Of a stretch of 55,442 nucleotides of DNA, positions 7,347-17,900 are shown piece by piece (within the stretch, counting starts at the first letter, position 1; every line of letters starts with the position of its first letter). This DNA comes from Lachnoclostridium sp. (lineage in GTDB: Bacteria; Bacillota; Clostridia; Lachnospirales; Lachnospiraceae), in NCBI GenBank assembly GCA_021770065.1, contig JAETRR010000026.1, positions 1-55,442 of the forward strand, written 5' to 3'. A program made the translations under genes and the position numbers. The notes beneath the pieces were generated by a model. That model was not told the DNA's origin and searched no databases. It saw only the letters and a program-made list of their open reading frames with translations.

Positions 7347-8099
7347 ATGTACAAATTATGGGAAGCATTGAAAGAAGCAAAGAACTATAAGTGGGTGGAA
7401 CTCTCCCATTCCATGAATAATGAGAGTCCCTGCTGGGCAGGCATCCCCGACGGAAGCGTAGAACTGGGTAAAACCTGCTTTGACTGGGGCAATCCCATGC
7501 TGGAATGCCTGATTCAGACCTTCAAATTTCCCGGGCAGTTCGGAACCCACATCGATTTTCCCGGGCATTTTATAAAGGGAAAAAATTTATCGGAAAAATA
7601 TGATGTCCGTGATCTGATTTTCCCCTTATGTGTGATTGACATTACAGAAAAAGTGAAACAGGATGAAAGATACGCCGTAACCGTTGAGGATATTCAGACA
7701 TATGAGGCACAATACGGCCCGATTCCGGACGGTGCTCTCGTTGCGCTCCGCACAGACTGGTCAAAGAAATGGCCGGATATGGACGCCCTCTCCGGCACAA
7801 AAGAAGACGGAAGCGAGAATTTCCCCGGATGGTCCTTAGAGGCATTGAAATACATCTATGAGACACGGAATGCGGCAGCAAACGGACATGAGACTCTGGA
7901 TACGGATTCGGCAGCAGTTGCGGAAGAAGCCGGGGATCTCATATGTGAACGGTACGTTCTGAAACAGGGAAAGCTGCAGGTGGAGCTTCTTAAAAATCTG
8001 GATAAGGTTTCTCCGGCCGGAGCTGTAGCTCTTGTATCTTACCCGCGATTCGAGGGAGCAACCGGGCTTCCGGCAAGGGTGTGGGCCGTCACAGAATAA
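7347..8099 (+). CDS. cyclase-family (kynurenine-formamidase-like) metal hydrolase
   Basis: 250 residues from ATG 7347, with GGAGG eight bases upstream; an earlier in-frame ATG at 7296 has no such site. The metal-binding signature FGTHIDFPGHF (about residues 64-74) is the HxGTHxDxPxH motif of the KynB/cyclase family, although the first His is Phe here. The N-terminal WVELSHSMNNESPCW and C-terminal VSYPRFEGATGLPARVWAV also fit. Family members hydrolyse N-formylkynurenine, isatin or related amides, or cyclise substrates. No tryptophan-pathway gene lies near, so the substrate cannot be named. It is a single-gene unit, convergent with the gene at 8247-8957. Confidence 0.8.
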   Translation: MYKLWEALKEAKNYKWVELSHSMNNESPCWAGIPDGSVELGKTCFDWGNPMLECLIQTFKFPGQFGTHIDFPGHFIKGKNLSEKYDVRDLIFPLCVIDITEKVKQDERYAVTVEDIQTYEAQYGPIPDGALVALRTDWSKKWPDMDALSGTKEDGSENFPGWSLEALKYIYETRNAAANGHETLDTDSAAVAEEAGDLICERYVLKQGKLQVELLKNLDKVSPAGAVALVSYPRFEGATGLPARVWAVTE

Positions 8100-8138
8100 C
8101 TGATCAAAATCCGGCGATATTCAGGCTCCTGAAAAAGA

Positions 8139-8209
8139 GGCTGTCAGGAAATAAGGCAGCAGACTTCCTTATAGTTGAAAACACAAAAAGGATGATGCCT
8201 TATTTCCTG
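8139..8209. terminator. long inverted repeat between convergent genes, made of two copies of a dispersed hairpin motif
   Basis: CAGGAAATAAGGCA at 8145-8158 and its exact complement TGCCTTATTTCCTG at 8196-8209 face each other across 37 bases. The left arm belongs to the recurring unit at 8139-8160 (GGCTGTCAGG then AAATAAGGCAGC) also found at 19258, 43058 and 55330. It sits 39 bases past one stop and 37 bases past the other, so a two-way terminator is likely. Confidence 0.6.
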
Positions 8210-8246
8210 CTATCCCGGGTGTCGGCAGCGACAAACCTGCAGGGTT

Positions 8247-8957
8247 CTACGCCGTCCGAATCCCCGTCTCCTGTAAAAGCCTCATCACTTTCTCACGAAT
8301 CCCTTCATCATAGAATCCGAACGCCTCATCCGGAAGATCCTTTTCTGTCAGATTCCTCTGAAACCGATCCTTCCGGTAAAATCCGATGGTATACAACGTA
8401 AAGCGGTAGACCGTCCTGGACTTTGCACGCCGCTCCTCGGCCGTCTTTCTCTCCTCACTTCTCCGAATCTCCGCCACATCCTCCAGCCGTACCAGAATCG
8501 CATAGGGATAACTCCCCTCAAGAAATGCAAAATGCGGTGTCAGAACAAATCTTCCCGGGGTCCCTTTAGACCCCGGCCCCGTAATCGTATAACAGATCTT
8601 ATGCTGTTCATCTGCCTCCAGCATTTCCCGGGCAAGCAGCTCCTTTTCAGACTCATTCAAAGAAAGCCCTTTCACACACTTGTCAATCTTCTTCGCATAC
8701 CGCTTCGGCCGAAGTCCCGGCAGAAGAACCATCAGGAAAATGCCGCATATAACCGCCCCTGCCATAAAACCGCCGAGAGCGCCATATCCAAAATCCTCCA
8801 GGCTTCCGCCTCCGGCTGCCGACAGACCGCCTATCACAACCGTCGATCCTGCCAAAATCAAAGGCGATGTAATGCATAGCGACCGCCTGCGCATTTTACT
8901 GCAGTAAACGTTAATCCATTCCATTTCTGCCTGCAGCCATCTCTGATATGTATCCAT
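8247..8957 (-). CDS. hypothetical membrane protein with two transmembrane segments
   Basis: 236 residues from ATG 8957 (GGTGGAGA upstream); a GTG at 8969 is less likely. A short cytosolic head of about 28 residues is followed by two hydrophobic helices (CITSPLILAGSTVVIGGLSA, then GGFMAGAVICGIFLMVLLPGL, to about residue 80). Then comes a soluble domain with alternating hydrophobic strands (RFVLTPHFAFLEGSYPYAI, LVRLEDVAEI, YRFTLYTIGFY), which suggests a PH-like or bPH domain. I do not recognise a named family. It is transcribed alone between two unrelated units. Confidence 0.6.
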   Translation of the reverse strand: MDTYQRWLQAEMEWINVYCSKMRRRSLCITSPLILAGSTVVIGGLSAAGGGSLEDFGYGALGGFMAGAVICGIFLMVLLPGLRPKRYAKKIDKCVKGLSLNESEKELLAREMLEADEQHKICYTITGPGSKGTPGRFVLTPHFAFLEGSYPYAILVRLEDVAEIRRSEERKTAEERRAKSRTVYRFTLYTIGFYRKDRFQRNLTEKDLPDEAFGFYDEGIREKVMRLLQETGIRTA

Positions 8958-9040
8958 ATTTCTCTCCACCTCTTCACTTCAATTCATCCAAAACGTATTC
9001 TCTCCGGCAAGGAGCAAAAACGGCTGCTTCTTGAAAAACG

Positions 9041-9583
9041 TTAATAGTTCTCTGCCTTCACCTGGAAATAAGCCTGGGGATGCGCACAGACCGGACAAAC
9101 CTCAGGTGCCTTCTTTCCGACACAGATATGGCCGCAGTTGGAGCACTGCCAGATTGCATCGCCGTCCCTTGAAAATACCGCTTCGCCCTCTACACGCTCA
9201 AGAAGTCTGCGATACCGCTCCTCATGCTCCTTCTCAATGGCCCCGACGCCCTCAAAGAGCGCTGCGATCTCATCAAATCCCTCTTCCCTTGCTTCCTTTG
9301 CAAAGCCGGCATACATATCGGTCCACTCAAAGTTTTCTCCCTCAGCCGCTGCTTTGAGGTTGGAAGCAGTATCCTTCACGCTGCCGCCCTCTAAAAGCTT
9401 AAACCACAGCTTTGCATGCTCCTTCTCATTGTCGGCCGTCTCCTCAAAGATTCTGGCAATCTGTACATAACCTTCCTTCCTGGCTTTGGACGCAAAGTAT
9501 GTATACTTATTCCTCGCCTGGGACTCCCCGGCAAATGCGGTCATCAGGTTCTGTTCTGTTCTGGTTCCTTTTAAATCCTTCAT
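9041..9583 (-). CDS. rbr: rubrerythrin
   Basis: 180 residues from ATG 9583 with GGAGG eight bases upstream. The diiron four-helix bundle shows [29 protein letters not shown] and [14 protein letters not shown], which supply the Glu and His ligands. A C-terminal rubredoxin-like knuckle has CSNCGH and CPVCAHP for one iron. Rubrerythrins reduce hydrogen peroxide in the cytoplasm of anaerobes. It is a monocistronic-looking gene; the leader (9584-9640) holds a hairpin with arms CTTCCGG and CCGGAAG at about 9603-9628. I saw no PerR box. Confidence 0.95.
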   Translation of the reverse strand: MKDLKGTRTEQNLMTAFAGESQARNKYTYFASKARKEGYVQIARIFEETADNEKEHAKLWFKLLEGGSVKDTASNLKAAAEGENFEWTDMYAGFAKEAREEGFDEIAALFEGVGAIEKEHEERYRRLLERVEGEAVFSRDGDAIWQCSNCGHICVGKKAPEVCPVCAHPQAYFQVKAENY

Positions 9584-9638
9584 TTCTTTTTCCTCCATTT
9601 TTCTTCCGGTATTGTTTTCTGCCGGAAGCACCTTTATT

Positions 9639-9674
9639 TTCAAAGGCAGCGGCTTCTTTTGCCCCTGCTTTGAA
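9639..9674 (-). terminator. inverted repeat downstream of glpK
   Basis: TTCAAAGGCAG at 9639-9649 pairs with CTGCTTTGAA at 9665-9674, with one bulged base, 14 bases beyond the glpK stop. No clear T-run follows on the minus strand, so termination there would be weak. Confidence 0.4.
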
Positions 9675-9687
9675 TTCGTTTATAAGC

Positions 9688-11229
<1,542 letters not shown>

Positions 11230-11258
11230 TTACCTGTCCGTTTTGATTCTGTCTGTTT

Positions 11259-12305
11259 TCACTCCGTTGTAAATTTGTATCCCGTCATGCTGCGGTATTT
11301 ATCACCTGCTATGCAAATGGAGCTCCTGAAATTCTCATGGTGGACGGCATCCGGAAAATACTGGGATTCAAAACATACGGCGCTCCGCTTTCCGTATACC
11401 CGGCCGTGCTTTCCTCCCTCCTCATTGTCGAGAAAATTGGCGCTATAAAGCTGCATACCCGGAAGATCCGTGTATATCTCCATCACAATGCCGGTCTTCA
11501 CAGATCTAAGCTTACAGCAGAGAGCATAAGCGCCCTCATTGTTCAGCACATAGTTATGATCATAGCCGCCCGCCTGCTTCAGAGGTTCATAGTCCTCCCC
11601 AATCCGCTCTCCCAGTGTATGGAAGCTCCTGAAATCCATCGGGGTCCCCTCCACACTGCGTATCTCTCCGGTGGGAATCAGACTATCATCTGTAGGAGTA
11701 AAAGCATCCGCATCCAGCCATACCTCATGCTCCAGCACATTGTCAGATTCCTGGCCTTCCAGATTAAAATAACTGTGATTGGTCAGATTGAAAATCGTAT
11801 CCTGATCCGCTGAAGCCTCATATCCGATCCGGAGCTCATTGTCCTCTGTCAGCGTGTAGGAAATCGTGACTTTGGCATTTCCGGGAAAGCCCTGGTCGCC
11901 GTCCGGACTGTCGATGGAGAATTCCACCTTATTGTCATCGGCAATCAGCCCTTTCCACATACGGCGGTTGTAACCGGGAGCTCCGCCATGAAGGTTATTT
12001 TCCCCGTCATTTTTCTGAAGCTCATATACCCTGCCGTTAACGGTAATCTGAGCCTTGCCGATTCGGTTTGCATTCCGCCCGATGGCGGAACCAAGCCCCG
12101 GCACGTTCACCTCATAACCGGCAATGCTGCCGTAACCCCATACCACATCGAGAAGCTTACCGTTTTTATCCGGCACATGCAGCTCCGTAATCACAGCCCC
12201 GTAATTCAGCAGTACGGCCTTCATCCCCTGCTTATTCGTCATAATGTACTGCTTTACCTGCTGTCCGTCCGACGTCACTCCATAGTTCTTCACCTCAATA
12301 CTCAT
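11259..12305 (-). CDS. galM: aldose 1-epimerase (galactose mutarotase)
   Basis: 348 residues, the usual length. Catalytic and substrate motifs: NLHGGAPGYNRRMWKG, FNLTNHSYFNLEGQ (catalytic His), QAGGYDHNYVL, and FESQYFPDAVHH with the general-base Glu near the C-terminus. It interconverts alpha and beta anomers of aldohexoses. Start ATG 12305 has GGCGGGG upstream. No gal operon genes lie beside it; 74 bases separate it from glpK downstream on the same strand. Confidence 0.92.
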   Translation of the reverse strand: MSIEVKNYGVTSDGQQVKQYIMTNKQGMKAVLLNYGAVITELHVPDKNGKLLDVVWGYGSIAGYEVNVPGLGSAIGRNANRIGKAQITVNGRVYELQKNDGENNLHGGAPGYNRRMWKGLIADDNKVEFSIDSPDGDQGFPGNAKVTISYTLTEDNELRIGYEASADQDTIFNLTNHSYFNLEGQESDNVLEHEVWLDADAFTPTDDSLIPTGEIRSVEGTPMDFRSFHTLGERIGEDYEPLKQAGGYDHNYVLNNEGAYALCCKLRSVKTGIVMEIYTDLPGMQLYSANFLDNEEGGKHGRVYGKRSAVCFESQYFPDAVHHENFRSSICIAGDKYRSMTGYKFTTE

Positions 12306-12465
12306 ATCTCTGCCCCGCCTTTCCTTCCTTTGTATTACACTATCTCCATCATATGTGATTGGCGTGCGATAGTCAAGAAACTTATCCCGTCTTCATAAAA
12401 TAAGTTTTAAATATTTTTACTGACTGTAAATTTTTCAACTTCCTCTGCACGGGCCTGTGCATAAA

Positions 12466-12495
12466 CAAGGGGCCGTCAGAACAGACAGCCCCTTG
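12466..12495 (-). terminator. intrinsic terminator of the formate/nitrite channel gene
   Basis: Arms CAAGGGGCTGTC and GACGGCCCCTTG (minus strand) pair with one wobble around six bases, followed by TTTAT. The hairpin begins 29 bases after the stop at 12525. Confidence 0.75.
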
Positions 12496-12524
12496 ATATA
12501 TGATTTCTCAGTTCCCGTACACTT

Positions 12525-13316
12525 TTATGCATTCTTCCTGGCGCCTTTTAAGTAAAGGAACCAGTATGTAAGGCCCACCAGACCGCCGCCGATGATATTG
12601 CCAATGGTAACCGGAAGCAGATTGTTCACAAGCATACTGCCGACATTCACGCCTGCCTCTCCCACGCCATACACGCCATTGCAGAAAATACCCGCCATAA
12701 TATAGTACATATTTGCCACGCTGTGCTCAAAACCGGCCAGTACAAACACTACAATCGGAAGATACAAAGATGCAATCTTCCCTCCTGCCGTCTTTGCCGC
12801 AAAGGACATCCATACAGCCAGACACACCATAATGTTACAGAGGATTCCGCGGAATACCGCATCTCCCGCATTGATGGACACCTTTGCCGCAGCCGTTGAC
12901 ATGATTGTATTCATAAGAGCGCCGTCCATAGCGGAAGGCGTATGGCCGTATACCAGAAGGAATGCCAGTATGGTGCTTCCCACAAAATTTCCAAGGTATA
13001 CAAAGAACCAGTTTTTAAGCACTCCCGAAACAGATGCCTCTTTTTCCAGCAATGGAATTACCAGAAGGCAGTTTCCCGTAAACAGCTCGCTTCCCGCAAT
13101 CAGAACCAGAGCCAGCCCCGTCGGGAATAAAAATGCTCCCACAAACTTTCCAAGGTTTCCGCCGATCGTGGCAGTGGCAATCTGGAAGGCAATGGCTCCG
13201 AAGCCGATAAACATGCCTGCCAGGATTCCGAGCACAAACATCTTCACTGCCGGCAGCTCCGTTTTCTTTTTTCCGATTCCCACATAATTTTGTGCAATTT
13301 CCGCTGGTGTATTCAT
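12525..13316 (-). CDS. formate/nitrite transporter family channel (FocA/NirC-like)
   Basis: 263 residues with six membrane segments. Family signatures: KMFVLGILAGMFIGFGA, GLALVLIAGSELFTGN, and the hallmark VLAGFEHSVANMYYI with the pore His. The pentameric channels move formate, nitrite or hydrosulfide. In a fermenting anaerobe formate is the most likely cargo, but no pflB is adjacent. ATG 13316 follows AGGAGG. A Rex-like operator at 13364-13381 suggests control by NADH/NAD balance. Confidence 0.9.
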   Translation of the reverse strand: MNTPAEIAQNYVGIGKKKTELPAVKMFVLGILAGMFIGFGAIAFQIATATIGGNLGKFVGAFLFPTGLALVLIAGSELFTGNCLLVIPLLEKEASVSGVLKNWFFVYLGNFVGSTILAFLLVYGHTPSAMDGALMNTIMSTAAAKVSINAGDAVFRGILCNIMVCLAVWMSFAAKTAGGKIASLYLPIVVFVLAGFEHSVANMYYIMAGIFCNGVYGVGEAGVNVGSMLVNNLLPVTIGNIIGGGLVGLTYWFLYLKGARKNA

Positions 13317-13363
13317 TTTCCTATACCTCCTGATTCGTGTTTTCAGTTCCGCAGTATCCTAAC

Positions 13364-13381
13364 TTGTTAAAACTATAACAC
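13364..13381. promoter_or_regulatory. candidate Rex operator upstream of the formate/nitrite channel gene
   Basis: TTGTTAA, four bases, ATAACAC matches the Rex consensus TTGTTAA-N4-TTAACAA at 12 of 14 positions. It lies 48-65 bases before the start codon at 13316, where a redox-sensing repressor would block transcription. No Rex gene is in the window. Confidence 0.5.
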
Positions 13382-13450
13382 TCTTTTCCGGGAAACACCA
13401 TCATACGTTGTGTAGGAAGATTTCAAACAGGGAGCGGCATCTCTTCGTTT

Positions 13451-14332
13451 TCACTTTACATGGGTATGGGTAAACAGGTGATCCTGGCAGTATTCGTAAT
13501 TTCCGTTACACTTGGAACAAAACCGGAACTCCAGATTGTCCCCATCCTTCTCCGTACGGCCGCAAATAGCGCATTTATGTGTGCCGACAACCTTTTCTCC
13601 TCTCTTTACGCTTCGCACATATGTTTTTCTGCGATGGATCTCCTTGGGCGAATAGCGGTGCAGTCTGCGCATACCCAGAAAAAAGATCACAAAATTTCCC
13701 AGAGAGAGGAGGGCCATCAAACTATAAGCAGGATGTACGATGATTCCGATTCTTGACAAGCCGTAGAGCATATTGATTGTTAAATGTTCCGCAAGGAACC
13801 CTGCCAGAATCTCCGCCCCAAAATAAATTCCGTAAATAATCCCCAGTACCTTTGCCCTAATCGGAATCAAGAAATACAGCATAAACTGCATATCCGGATA
13901 AGTCGCTGCAAAGGCAAGAAAAAGTGAATTGTTCAGCCAGTAAGTGCCAAAATACTGGCTGAAATTAACACCGAATCCGTACTGGCACACAAAAGCCGCT
14001 ATGATATGCAGGAGCACACCCGTAAAAAAGTACAGATTAAACCGGAATGTTCCCCACTGGGATTCCAGCGCTCTTCCGATGGAATAATACAGATATAACA
14101 CAATCAAGAACCAGATCAGACTGGTATTGGGCGGATAAATGAGGAAAGTCGCAATCCTCCAGATCTGCCCGTGCAGAATGGCCGACGCATCCAGTGACAG
14201 GTAGTTGTAATACATATCCGGCGCAAACAGAAGAATCACATACCCCACCGCATACAGAATAATAATATAGTACATCAGATTACGGATGGCATACCGTCCA
14301 AACTTCTTTTCCAGCTTATCAATCCAGTTCAT
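13451..14332 (-). CDS. rhomboid-fold membrane protein, apparently without catalytic residues, with a zinc-ribbon-like tail
   Basis: 293 residues. Six or so membrane helices occupy about 20-225. The first loop carries GQIWRIATFLIYPP and a following LYLYYSIGRALESQWGTFRFNLYFF, as in rhomboids and derlins (WR loop and small-Gly-Glu helix). The GxSG serine motif expected on TM4 is absent: that segment reads WLNNSLFLAFAATYPDM. After a basic stretch (RRLHRYSPKEIHRRK) the C-terminus has CAICG, CSKC and CQDHLFTHTHVK, a likely Cys/His metal site on the cytosolic side. A rhomboid pseudoprotease or sorting factor is plausible; the substrate is unknown. Start ATG 14332 has GGAAG upstream. Confidence 0.7.
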   Translation of the reverse strand: MNWIDKLEKKFGRYAIRNLMYYIIILYAVGYVILLFAPDMYYNYLSLDASAILHGQIWRIATFLIYPPNTSLIWFLIVLYLYYSIGRALESQWGTFRFNLYFFTGVLLHIIAAFVCQYGFGVNFSQYFGTYWLNNSLFLAFAATYPDMQFMLYFLIPIRAKVLGIIYGIYFGAEILAGFLAEHLTINMLYGLSRIGIIVHPAYSLMALLSLGNFVIFFLGMRRLHRYSPKEIHRRKTYVRSVKRGEKVVGTHKCAICGRTEKDGDNLEFRFCSKCNGNYEYCQDHLFTHTHVK

Positions 14333-14437
14333 GCAGTAATCTTCTTCCTTTCTCCTCAGATCCCGGTTTTGTCCCGGATATCCCTTTTTCTTTTATGGTT
14401 TATTATAGGTGAGGGCTGTCTATTTGTCAACATAACG

Positions 14438-14638
14438 TTAAAACATGCGGTTTTCACAATCCTCCCTGGGCCGTATCCTGCGGGGAATACATATCTCGTC
14501 CCCCACCTGCAGGTTGTAAATATTCACATAAGGATTGGCATTTAAAACAGCCCAGAGCGGCACATGATACCTGCGGCTTAAAAGGTAAAGGGTATCCCCT
14601 TTCTCTACAATATGAAGAAAGCCATGACATTGATTCAT
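14438..14638 (-). CDS. small single LysM-domain protein
   Basis: 66 residues from ATG 14638 (GAGGTG nine bases upstream); a GTG at 14650 overlaps the ribosome site. Nearly the whole protein is one LysM domain: FLHIVEKGDTLYLLSRRYH, VPLWAVLNANPYVNIYNLQ, VGDEICIP. No signal peptide is visible, so it may act in the cytosol, for example in spore assembly as with SafA/YaaH-like LysM proteins, or leave the cell by another route. It is transcribed divergently from the large activase gene. Confidence 0.75.
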   Translation of the reverse strand: MNQCHGFLHIVEKGDTLYLLSRRYHVPLWAVLNANPYVNIYNLQVGDEICIPRRIRPREDCENRMF

Positions 14639-14787
14639 AGAAAAGTTCACCTCAAATCTTTCCTTATTATATAGAATACTATATGCACCTCTTCCAATTC
14701 TGTTTCTAAAAGTCCGGATATTTCAATCACAATGCCGCAAATCTGTATTTCAGGAAAAATTAAGAAATTTTTTTATATTTTTTTTAT

Positions 14788-14816
14788 TTGCCTTAATTTT
14801 TTAATTGTCGTATAAT
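14788..14816 (+). promoter_or_regulatory. vegetative promoter for the activase gene
   Basis: TTGCCT at 14788-14793 and TATAAT at 14811-14816, 17 bases apart, in an AT-rich stretch. Transcription would begin near 14823, leaving a leader of about 115 bases. The remainder of 14639-14938 shows nothing else recognisable. Confidence 0.6.
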
Positions 14817-14938
14817 GTAAAATCATGTAGTTTTTCTTAATCCTATGTCCGCCGGACAGAAACAGTTTACAGAAAATGAATTTTGCTCCGGGACTTGAGC
14901 GCTCTTAAGAACTCTCTGTACCAAAGGAGTTTCCAGGC

Positions 14939-17900
14939 GTGCTCATTTTAGAAAAGGAGGCTGCAGTACGTATCCTGCAGAAAAATTGGTTTATGAACAA
15001 TCTGACTGCACACAAACTTGGAATCGATATTGGTTCCACAACCGTTAAAATCGCAGTTTTAGACTACAACGGAAAATTATTATTCTCCGACTATGAACGT
15101 CATTTTGCTAATATCCAGGAGACCCTGGCCCTGCTTCTTGAACGTGCGGAAGCCAGGCTTGGAGAACTGACCGTCACTCCGGCCATTACCGGTTCCGGGG
15201 GACTGACTCTCGCCCGGCATCTCGAGGTTCCTTTTGTCCAGGAGGTTGTCGCCGTTGCACAGGCTCTGGAAGCCGAGGCCCCCAAGACCGATGTTGCCAT
15301 CGAGCTGGGCGGAGAGGATGCCAAGATCATCTATTTCCAGGACGGAAATATCGAGCAGCGCATGAACGGCATCTGCGCCGGGGGCACAGGCTCCTTTATC
15401 GATCAGATGGCCTCCCTTCTTCAGACAGATGCCTCCGGTCTCAATGAATATGCAAAAAACTATCAATCTCTGTATACCATCGCCGCCCGCTGCGGCGTAT
15501 TTGCAAAATCAGATATCCAGCCATTGATCAACGAGGGAGCGACAAAAGAAGACTTGTCAGCTTCTATTTTTCAGGCTGTGGTAAACCAGACCATCAGCGG
15601 TCTGGCCTGCGGCAAGCCCATACGGGGCCATGTGGCTTTTCTCGGCGGTCCTCTCCACTTTCTGTCTGAGCTGAAAGCCGCCTTTATCCGCACCCTGAAG
15701 TTGGATGAGGAGCACACCATTGCACCGGAGCACTCCCATCTCTTCGCGGCCATCGGAGCTGCCGGGAACAGCCGTCCCGAGGTGACGGTATCTTTAGGCG
15801 AACTAAAGGAACGTCTCCGTTCCCATATCCAGATGGATTTTGAGGTGGAACGCATGGAACCTCTCTTTGCCTCCCGTTATGAATACGGTAAATTTAAAGA
15901 GCGGCACAGCCGTCATGAGGTTCTGCGGAGTGATTTCCAGGCTTATGAGGGGAACTGCTTTCTGGGTATCGATGCGGGAAGTACCACCACGAAGGCGGCG
16001 CTGGTGGCGGAGGACGGCTCCCTCCTCTATTCCTTCTACAGCAGCAACAACGGAAGTCCCCTCCACACTACCCTGCGTGCCATCCGGGAAATCTACCGTT
16101 TCCTGCCTGAGAATGCCCATATTGCCCGTTCCTGCTCTACCGGTTACGGAGAGGCGCTTATCAAAGCGGCTCTCATGCTGGACGAAGGCGAAGTGGAAAC
16201 CGTGGCCCACTACTATGCGGCGGAATTTTTCAGCCCCGAGGTAGACTGTATCCTGGATATCGGAGGCCAGGACATGAAATGCATCCGCATCCGGAATCAC
16301 ACCGTGGACAGTGTTCAGCTCAATGAAGCCTGCTCCTCCGGCTGCGGTTCCTTTATTGAAACTTTTGCCAACTCCCTCAATTACAGTGTGGAGGATTTTG
16401 CAAAAGCGGCTCTCTTTGCGGAGCATCCCATTGATCTCGGAACCCGCTGTACCGTATTTATGAATTCCAAAGTAAAGCAGGCACAGAAAGAGGGAGCGGA
16501 TGTCGCGGACATTTCCGCCGGTCTGGCTTACTCTGTCATCAAAAATGCCTTATTTAAAGTAATTAAGGTTTCCGATGCTTCTTCCTTGGGAAAGCATATC
16601 GTAGTCCAGGGCGGCACCTTTTACAACGATGCCGTCCTTAGAAGCTTTGAAAAGATTGCGGGCTGTGAAGTGATACGGCCTGATATTGCAGGCATTATGG
16701 GTGCTTTCGGCGCCGCCCTTATTGCCAGGGAGCGCTACACGGCCGGGGACGAAACCACCATGCTCTCCATTGAACAGATTAACCGGCTGGAATTCACCAC
16801 CACCATGTCCAAATGCAAGGGCTGTACCAACAACTGCCGTCTGACCATCAACCGTTTTACGGGCGGACGCCAGTTTATTTCCGGCAACCGCTGTGAAAGG
16901 GGAATCGGAAAGACACGGAACCAGGAACAGATTCCCAACCTCTACGAGTATAAAAACCGGCGTCTTTTCAGCTATACGCCCCTGTCCCCCGGCGAAGCTT
17001 CCCGGGGACAGGTGGGAATCCCCAGGGTTCTCAATTTTTATGAGAATTATCCCTTCTGGTTTACCTTTTTTACAGAGCTGAAATATCAGGTAGTGCTCTC
17101 TCCTGCCTCCAACCGGAAGATTTATGAGCTGGGTATTGAATCCATCCCCAGTGAGTCGGAATGCTATCCGGCCAAACTGGCTCACGGGCATGTGACCTGG
17201 CTTATCCGCAAGGGACTGAAGTTTATCTTCTATCCCTGTATTCCTTATGAGCGGAATGAATTTCCCGAGGCAGGCAACCATTACAACTGCCCCATTGTCA
17301 CTTCCTATGCGGAGAACATCAAAAATAACATCGACGAGCTGCTTGACGGCTCCATTGATTTTTTCAGTCCCTTCCTTTCTTTTGAAAATGAAGGAATTCT
17401 GGAAAAACGCCTTGTAGAAGAATTTGAAGGGAAATACCACATCCCGGCAGCGGAAATCTCTGCCGCGGTGCGCAGGGCCTGGAAAGAACTTGAAAATGCC
17501 AGGGAAGATATGATGCGTAAGGGAGAAGAAACCCTTTCCTATTTAAAGGAAACGGGGAGAAGAGGCATTGTTCTGGCCGGGCGGCCCTATCATATCGATC
17601 CGGAGATCAATCACGGCATTCCGGAACTTATTAATTCCTACGGCATCGCCGTATTGACGGAGGATTCTGTCAGCCATCTCTATGGGGTGGAACGTCCCTT
17701 AATGGTAATGGATCAGTGGATGTACCATTCCCGCCTGTATGCCGCCGCGAATTTTGTAAAGACAAGGGAGGATCTGGATCTTATCCAGCTTAATTCCTTT
17801 GGCTGCGGCCTGGATGCAGTGACCACGGATCAGGTTAATGATATTCTGAGCAATTCCGGTAAAATCTATACCTGTCTGAAAATTGATGAAGTAAATAATC

